Of a stretch of DNA of 64,000 bases, positions 57,330-64,000 are shown one piece after another (the stretch's first letter is position 1; each line of letters begins with the position of its first letter). Made by a program: the position numbers and the translations under genes. Below the pieces are notes generated by a model. That model was not told where the DNA came from, did not search any database, and was given only the letters and a program-made list of their open reading frames with translations. Source of the stretch: Loxodes magnus (Eukaryota; Ciliophora; Karyorelictea; Loxodida; Loxodidae). The DNA is taken from the NCBI GenBank assembly GCA_946699065.1, contig CAMPDV010001310.1, positions 54,020 to 118,019 on the forward strand, read 5' to 3'.

Positions 57330-60300
57330 TTTATTTTTTTTGATTTTGATATGATTTTTTTGATTTTGGTTTTGAATTTTTTGATTTTGGTTTTGAATTT
57401 TTTGATTTTGATTTTGATTTTTTTGATTTTGATTTTGAATTTTTTGATTTTGATTTTGATTTTTTTGATTTTGATTTTGAATTTTTTGATTTTGATTTTG
57501 ATTTTTTTGATTTTTTTTGATTTTTTGATTTTGATTTTTTTGATTTTGGTTTTGAATTTTTTGATTTTGATTTTGATTTTTTTGATTTTGGTTTTGATTT
57601 TTTTGATTTTGGTTTTGATTTTTTTGATTTTGGTTTTGAATTTTTTGATTTTGATTTTGAATTTTTTGATTTTGATTTTGATTTTTTTGATTTTGGTTTT
57701 GAATTTTTTGATTTTGGTTTTGATTTTTTTGATTTTGATTTTGATTTTTTTGATTTTGATTTTGATTTTTTTGATTTTGGTTTTGATTTTTTTGATTTTG
57801 ATTTTGATTTTTTTGATTTTGATTTTGATTTTTTTGATTTTGATTTTGATTTTTTTGATTTTGGTTTTGAATTTTTTGATTTTGATTTTGATTTTTCTGA
57901 TTTTGATTTTGAATTTTTTGATTTTGGTTTTTATTTTTTTGATTTTGGTTTTGAATTTTTTGATTTTGGTTTTAATTTTTTTGATTTTGGTTTTGAATTT
58001 TTTGATTTTGATTTTTTTGATTTTGGTTTTGAATTTTTTGATTTTGGTTTTGATTTTTTTGATTTTGGTTTTGAATTTTTTGATTTTGATTTTGAATTTT
58101 TTGATTTTGATTTTGATTTTTTTGATTTTGGTTTTGAATTTTTTGATTTTGATTTTGATTTTTTTGATTTTGGTTTTGAATTTTTTTGATTTTGGTTTTG
58201 ATTTTTTTGATTTTGGTTTTGAATTTTTTTGATTTTGGTTTTGAAAATTTCCGATTTTGGATTTGAAAACTTTTGATTTTGTATTTTGATTTTTTTGATT
58301 TTGATTTTGAATTTTTTGATTTTGGTTTTGATTTTTTTGATTTTGATTTGGATTTTTTTGATTTTGGTTTTGATTTTTTTGATTTTGGTTTTGAATTTTT
58401 TGATTTTGGTTTTGAATTTTTTGATTTTGATTAGGATTTTTTTGATTTTGATTTGGATTTTTTTGATTTTGGTTTTGAATTTTTTGATTTTTGTTTTGAT
58501 TTTTTTGATTTTGGTTTTGAATTTTTTGATTTTGGTTTTGATTTTTTTGATTTTGGTTTTGAATTTTTTGATTTTGATTTTGAATTTTTTGATTTTGATT
58601 TTGATTTTTTTGATTTTGGTTTTGAATTTTTTGATTTTGGTTTTGATTTTTTTGATTTTGATTTTGAATTTTTTGTTTTTGATTTTGATTTTTTTGATTT
58701 TGGTTTTGAATTTTTTTGATTTTGGTTTTGATTTTTTTGATTTTGGTTTTGAAAACTTTTGATTTTGTATTTTGATTTTTTTGATTTTGGTTTTGAATTT
58801 TTTGATTTTGATTTTGATTTTTCTGATTTTGATTTTGAATTTTTTGATTTTGGTTTTTATTTTTTTGATTTTGGTTTTGAATTTTTTGATTTTGGTTTTA
58901 ATTTTTTTGATTTTGGTTTTGAATTTTTTGATTTTGATTTTGATTTTTTTGATTTTGGTTTTGAATTTTTTGATTTTGGTTTTGATTTTTTTGATTTTGA
59001 TTTTGAATTTTTTGATTTTGATTTTGATTTTTTTGATTTTGGTTTTGAATTTTTTTGATTTTGGTTTTGATTTTTTTGATTTTGGTTTTGAAAACTTTTG
59101 ATTTTGTATTTTGATTTTTTTGATTTTGGTTTTGAATTTTTTGATTTTGATTTTGATTTTTCTGATTTTGATTTTGAATTTTTTGATTTTGGTTTTTATT
59201 TTTTTGATTTTGGTTTTGAATTTTTTGATTTTGGTTTTAATTTTTTTGATTTTGGTTTTGAATTTTTTGATTTTGATTTTGATTTTTTTGATTTTGGTTT
59301 TGAATTTTTTGATTTTTGTTTTGATTTTTTTGATTTTGGTTTTGAATTTTTTGATTTTGATTTTGAATTTTTTGATTTTGATTTTGATTTTTTTGATTTT
59401 GGTTTTGAATTTTTTGATTTTGGTTTTGAATTTTTTGATTTTGGTTTTGATTTTTTTGATTTTGATTTTGAATTTTTTGATTTTGATTTTGATTTTTTTG
59501 ATTTTGGTTTTGAATTTTTTGATTTTGATTTTGATTTTTTTGATTTTGGTTTAAAATTTTTTTGATTTTGGTTTTGAAAATTTCCGATTTTGGATTTGAA
59601 AACTTTTGATTTTGTATTTTGATTTTTTTGATTTTGATTTTGAATTTTTTGATTTTGGTTTTGATTTTTTTGATTTTGATTTGGATTTTTTTGATTTTGG
59701 TTTTGAATTTTTTGATTTTGGTTTTGAATTTTTTGATTTTGGTTTTGAATTTTTTTGATTTTGGTTTTGAAAATTTCCGATTTTGGATTTGAAAACTTTT
59801 GATTTTGTATTTTGAATTTTTTGATTTTGATTTTGATTTTTTTGATTTTGATTTTGATTTTTTTGATTTTGGTTTTGAATTTTTTGATTTTGGTTTTGAT
59901 TTTTTTGATTTTGGTTTTGAATTTTTTGATTTTGGTTTTGAATTTTTTGATTTTGATTAGGATTTTTTTGATTTTGGTTTTGAATTTTTTGATTTTGATT
60001 TTGAATTTTTTGATTTTGGTTTTGATTTTTTTGATTTTGATTAGGATTTTTTTGATTTTGGTTTTGAATTTTTTGATTTTGGTTTTGAATTTTTTGATTT
60101 TGGTTTTGATTTTTTTGATTTTGATTTGGATTTTTTTGATTTTGGTTTTGAATTTTTTGATTTTGGTTTTGAATTTTTTGATTTTGGTTTTGAATTTTTT
60201 GATTTTGGTTTTGAATTTTTTGATTTTGATTTTGATTTTTCTGATTTTGATTTTGAATTTTTTGATTTTGGTTTTTATTTTTTTGATTTTGGTTTTGAAT

Positions 60301-60450
60301 TTTTTGATTTTGGTTTTGATTTTTTTGATTTTGATTTGTATTTTTTTGATTTTGGTTTTGATTTTTTTGATTTTGGTTTTGAATTTTTTTGATTTTGGTT
60401 TTGAAAATTTCCGATTTTGGATTTGAAAACTTTTGATTTTGTATTTTGGT
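57330..60450 (+). repeat. 3.1-kb array of a 21-bp T/G unit
   Basis: Unit: GATTTTGGTTTTGAA followed by six T, varying at a few positions (G/A in GGTT, A/T in GAAT). About 145 units. Because 21 is a multiple of three, frames stay open for hundreds of codons on both strands and give artificial peptides such as FDFGFEF, LILVLNF or KIKTKIK; I do not regard these as proteins. Interspersed spacers with AAAATTTCCGATTTTGGATT occur near 58,243, 59,577, 59,773 and 60,405, and a shorter form (AAAACTTTTGATTTTGTATT) also near 58,751 and 59,090. The blocks after 58,772 and 59,111 are the same for over 200 bp, so there is a higher-order period of 339 bp. Confidence 0.95.
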
Positions 60451-60603
60451 TTTAAAGATTTAAGTTTTGGTTGGGCAAGTTTTCGTTTTTTTTTTGAATT
60501 GAAAATTTTCAATTTTGGTGCATGATTTAAATTTTAAGAATTGGGTTTTGGTATTTTTGATTTTTAGAGCTAAATGAAAGGCGAATAAGAGTATTTAAAG
60601 CAT

Positions 60604-60772
60604 TAAATCTTGAAAAATTTAATTTTGTTTTATTGCTCAGCTTTTTACACTGCAAGAGTTTTTTCGGACGGAACTAACTGGGGGAAATTGGGATAGATAA
60701 AGGACAGAAAGGAACAAATTTTTAAAAAAAAGTTTCAAAATATAAAAGGGTTTTGAGAAAAAATGGGATTAA
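60604..60772 (+). repeat. Right flanking direct repeat of the 21-bp array
   Basis: Second copy of 57,148-57,311. It is followed at 60,795-60,830 by a tiny remnant of the 21-bp unit (TTTTTGATTTTGGTTTCGAA), so the unit duplicated was probably flank plus array. Confidence 0.7.
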
Positions 60773-61010
60773 AAAAGATGAAGGAAATAATTTTTGATTT
60801 TGGTTTCGAAAAGTTTTGATTTTAGGTTGTGTTAAATTTTTTTGAATTAGGTTGTGATAATTTTTTTGATTTTTAGAGTTAATAAAAGAAGAAAAAAAAT
60901 CTTGACAGTCAAAAAAAAAGAAAAAAAATTTACTAAGAAGAAATATTTCAAAAATAATGATAAAATAAATAAATAAAAAAATATGCAAAGAAAAGTAAGA
61001 AATGATAATT

Positions 61011-61300
61011 AAAAAGATGGTTGGAGTAGAAATTGACCTTATGAATCATACTTTCTGGTTTTATGGCTAGGAATGAGTTCCTTTTCTGAAGTGAGAATGC
61101 CTAGTAAAAGTCAACCTTTGCAAGGGAACACCTTCATCATGATTATCCACTCCTGGTATAGGTTGAAGCCTGGCTGCTCATAGCAATGGAGCTCTATAGC
61201 AGCTGCTTTTCACATGCAAAAGGATATCCAAGATATCCAATGAAGACGGTGTTGGGATCGTAAACTGCAAGAAGTTGCAGTCCGAAATTCATAAGGCTTA
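61011..61300 (+). mobile_element. SINE-like family A copy, most diverged
   Basis: Starts TAAAAAGATGGTTGGAG and keeps TGGTTTTATGGCTAGGAA, TGAAGCCTGGCTGCTCATAG, GGAGCTC and AGGATATCC, but the 3' end has drifted (GCAAGAAGTTGCAGTCC) and TTTTTTAGTTGAAATTAATT is not recognisable. It sits between the 21-bp and the 104-bp arrays. Confidence 0.75.
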
Positions 61301-61515
61301 AAAATAGAATATATGTAAAGTAAAAAAATAGTTTTTTGGAAAATAAAAAAAAGCGACACAAGAAGTTAAAGAGACATTTTTATTAAAAATATGAAAAGTA
61401 ATAAAAAAAACAAATATAAATAATAAGATTGAATTTCATGTGAAAATAAGAAAATAAAAAAAATAAATAAAAATGAAGTATTGCAAAAAAAAATGATATG
61501 AGATATTACATGCGA
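61301..61515. other. Purine-rich lead-in to the 104-bp array
   Basis: A/G-rich on the + strand, no unit structure clear by eye, no gene. Confidence 0.4.
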
Positions 61516-64000
61516 GAAGAAGTAAAGTAAGAAAAGAAGATAGAATTTCAGTTTTAAGAAGTATTTTTTGAGATAAAAAAGTAATAAGTATTTTGAAAGG
61601 AAAAGAAGTAAAGTAAGAAAAGAAGATAAAATTTCAGTTTTAAAGAGTATTTTTTGAGTTAAAAGAAGTAATAAGAATTTAGAAAAGTAAAGAAGAAAAG
61701 TAGGAAAAGAAGAGTAATTTCAGTTTTTAAGTGTTGAAGCTTTGAAAAGATAGGAGTAATAGAGAGTAAGTAGTTATTTTTAAAAGTGAAGAAAAGAAGA
61801 AAAGTAGGAAAAGAAGAGTAATTTCAGTTTTTAAGTGTTGAAGCTTTGAAAAGATAAGAGTAATAGAGAGTAGTTAGTTTTAAAAGTGAAGTGAAGAAGA
61901 AAAGTAGGAAAAGAAGAGTAATTTCAGTTTTTAAGTGTTGAAGCTTTGAAAAGATAGGAGTAATAGAGAGTAAGTAGTTAGTTTTAAAAGTGAAGAAAAG
62001 AAGAAAAGTAGGAAAAGAAGAGTAATTTCAGTTTTTAAGTGTTGAAGCTTTGAAAAGATAGGAGTAATAGAGAGTAAGTAGTTATTTTTAAAAGTGAAGA
62101 AAAGAAGAAAAGTAGGAAAAGAAGAGTAATTTCAGTTTTTAAGTGTTGAAGCTTTGAAAAGATAAGAGTAATAGAGAGTAGTTAGTTTTAAAAGTGAAGA
62201 GAAGAAGAAAAGTAGGAAAAGAAGAGTAATTTCAGTTTTTAAGTGTTGAAGCTTTGGAAAGATAAGAGTAATAGAGAGTAGTTAGTTTTAAAAGTGAAGT
62301 GAAGAAGAAAAGTAGGAAAAGAAGAGTAATTTCAGTTTTTAAGTGTTGCTTTGATAAGATAAAAGTAATAGAGAGTAGTTAGTTTTAAAAGTGAAGAGAA
62401 GAAGAAAAGTAGGAAAAGAAGAGTAATTTCAGTTTTTAAGTGTATCTTTGTTAAGATATGAGTAATAGAGAGTAAGTAGTTTTAAAAGTGAAGAGAAGAA
62501 GAAAAGTAGGAAAGAAGATTAATTTCAGTTTTTAAGTGTTGCTTTGATAAGATAAGAGTAATAGAGAGTAAGTAGTTAGTTTTAAAAGTGAAGTGAAGAA
62601 GAAAAGTAGGAAAAGAAGAGTAATTTCAGTTTTTAAGTGTTGCTTTGTTAAGATGAGAGGAATAAAGAGTAAGTAGTTAGTTTTAAAAGTGAAGTGAAGA
62701 AGAAAAGTAGGAAAAGAAGAGTAATTTCAGTTTTTAAGTGTATCTTTGTTAAGATGAGAGGAATAAAGAGTAAGTAGTTAGCTTTAAAAGTGAAGTGAAG
62801 AAGAAAAGTAGGAAAAGAAGAGTAATTTCAGTTTTTAAGTGTATCTTTGTTAAGATGAGAGGAATAAAGAGTAAGTAGTTAGCTTTAAAAGTGAAGAGAA
62901 GAAGAAAAGTAGGAAAAGAAGAGTAATTTCAGTTTTTAAGTGTTGCTTTGATAAGATAAGAGTAATAGAGAGTAAGTAGTTAGTTTTAAAAGTGAAGTGA
63001 AGAAGAAAAGTAGGAAAAGAAGAGTAATTTCAGTTTTTAAGTGTTGAAGCTTTGAAAAGATAAAAGTAATAGAGAGTAAGTAGTTAGTTTTAAAAGTGAA
63101 GTGAAGAAGAAAAGTAGGAAAAGAAGAGTAATTTCAGTTTTTAAGTGTTGCTTTGATAAGATAAGAGTAATAGAGAGTAAGTAGTTAGTTTTAAAAGTGA
63201 AGTGAAGAAGAAAAGTAGGAAAAGAAGAGTAATTTCAGTTTTTAAGTGTTGCTTTGTTAAGATAAGAGTAATAGAGAGTAAGTAGTTAGTTTTAAAAGTG
63301 AAGAGAAGAAGAAAAGTAGGAAAAGAAGAGTAATTTCAGTTTTTAAGTGTTGCTTTGATAAGATAAGAGTAATAGAGAGTAAGTAGTTAGTTTTAAAAGT
63401 GAAGTGAAGAAGAAAAGTAGGAAAAGAAGAGTAATTTCAGTTTTTAAGTGTATCTTTGTTAAGATAAGAGTAATAGAGAGTAAGTAGTTAGTTTTAAAAG
63501 TGAAGTGAAGAAGAAAAGTAGGAAAAGAAGAGTAATTTCAGTTTTTAAGTGTTGAAGCTTTGAAAAGATAAGAGTAATAGAGAGTAAGTAGTTAGTTTTA
63601 AAAGTGAAGTGAAGAAGAAAAGTAGGAAAAGAAGAGTAATTTCAGTTTTTAAGTGTTGCTTTGATAAGATAAGAGTAATAGAGAGTAAGTAGTTAGTTTT
63701 AAAAGTGAAGTGAAGAAGAAAAGTAGGAAAAGAAGAGTAATTTCAGTTTTTAAGTGTTGCTTTGATAAGATAAGAGTAATAGAGAGTAAGTAGTTAGTTT
63801 TAAAAGTGAAGTGAAGAAGAAAAGTAGGAAAAGAAGAGTAATTTCAGTTTTTTAGTGTTGAAGCTTTGAAAAGATAAGAGTAATAGAGAGTAAGTAGTTA
63901 GTTTTAAAAGTGAAGAAAAGAAGAAAAGTAGGAAAAGAAGAGTAATTTCAGTTTTTAAGTGTTGCTTTGAAAAGATAAGAGTAATAGAGAGTAAGTAGTT
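61516..64000 (+). repeat. Purine-rich tandem array, about 104-bp unit, runs off the window
   Basis: Two degenerate units (61,516-61,690) lead into about 22 well-kept units. Each has GAAGAAAAGTAGGAAAAGAA, GAGTAATTTCAGTTTTTAAG, a variable centre, then GAGTAATAGAGAGTAAGTAG and TTAGTTTTAAAAGTGAAG. Three centre types alternate: GTTGAAGCTTTGAAAAGAT, GTTGCTTTGATAAGAT and GTATCTTTGTTAAGAT; with them the period is 106 or about 100 bp. Identity between units is above 90%. No coding content. Confidence 0.95.

Noticed and set aside
57300-60512. Long open frames giving FDFGFEF-, LILVLNF-, KIKTKIK- or SKPKSKN-type proteins of up to 438 codons
   Set aside because: They are a by-product of a 21-bp repeat whose length is a multiple of three; several frames on both strands are open at once and none has non-repeat protein content.
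1-64000. Tetrahymena chromosome breakage sequence (TAAACCAACCTCTTT) or telomeric G4T2 repeats
   Set aside because: I looked for both on either strand and saw neither; a computed search would be more reliable than reading by eye.
61516-64000. CRISPR array
   Set aside because: Units are about 104 bp with conserved edges and three recurring centres, not short repeats with unique spacers, and the genome is eukaryotic.

Overview
Organism and code. The window is very AT-rich and, read with the standard code, holds almost nothing. Read with the ciliate nuclear code (UAA and UAG = Gln, UGA the only stop) it shows clear protein homology, most plainly a 472-codon open frame at 54,052-55,470 with a RING-like zinc finger, a Gln-rich middle and pentapeptide repeats that runs into WD40 repeats. 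Two intact eukaryotic nuclear tRNA genes (Glu-CUC, Lys-CUU) are present. Composition, code, LRR-gene relics and the density of broken mobile elements fit the germline (micronuclear) genome of Tetrahymena or a close oligohymenophorean ciliate. I saw no undamaged protein gene.

Layout. 1-1.47 kb: T-rich DNA with a 206-bp direct duplication. 1.47-42.0 kb: two diverged arms of one sequence (1,470-6,018 and 37,083-41,985) lie as a giant inverted repeat around about 31 kb. Between the arms: the tRNA pair (6.9-7.1 kb), LRR-type coding relics (7-9 kb and 20.4-22.4 kb), several gag-like zinc-knuckle relics (11.5, 13.0-13.9, 17.6-18.6, 34.0-34.9, 36.8-37.2 kb), a decayed Helitron with Rep, PIF1-type helicase and a C19-like peptidase domain (24.5-29.3 kb), and an unrecognised minus-strand coding relic (30-31.7 kb). 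42-50.4 kb: further ciliate coding relics, mostly LRR-like. 51-53.5 kb: a beta-helix-type host coding relic cut by a 5'-truncated LINE. 54-56.4 kb: the RING/pentapeptide/WD40 pseudogene. 56.6-64 kb: tandem arrays (about 56-bp, 21-bp and about 104-bp units) with almost no C on the + strand.

Dispersed short elements tie the region together. Family A (about 300 bp, six copies, target-site duplications in several) looks like a SINE. Families B (about 290 bp, three copies) and C (about 405 bp, three copies) end in the same hairpin tail as the LINE at 53.4 kb, which suggests LINE/SINE partnership. Because both inverted arms carry the same insertions at the same places, the arms arose by duplication of DNA that was already a mosaic of elements.

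Limits. All alignments were made by eye; percent identities are estimates. UGA-free stretches of 60-150 codons occur by chance in such AT-rich DNA, so coding calls without recognisable motifs are given low confidence.
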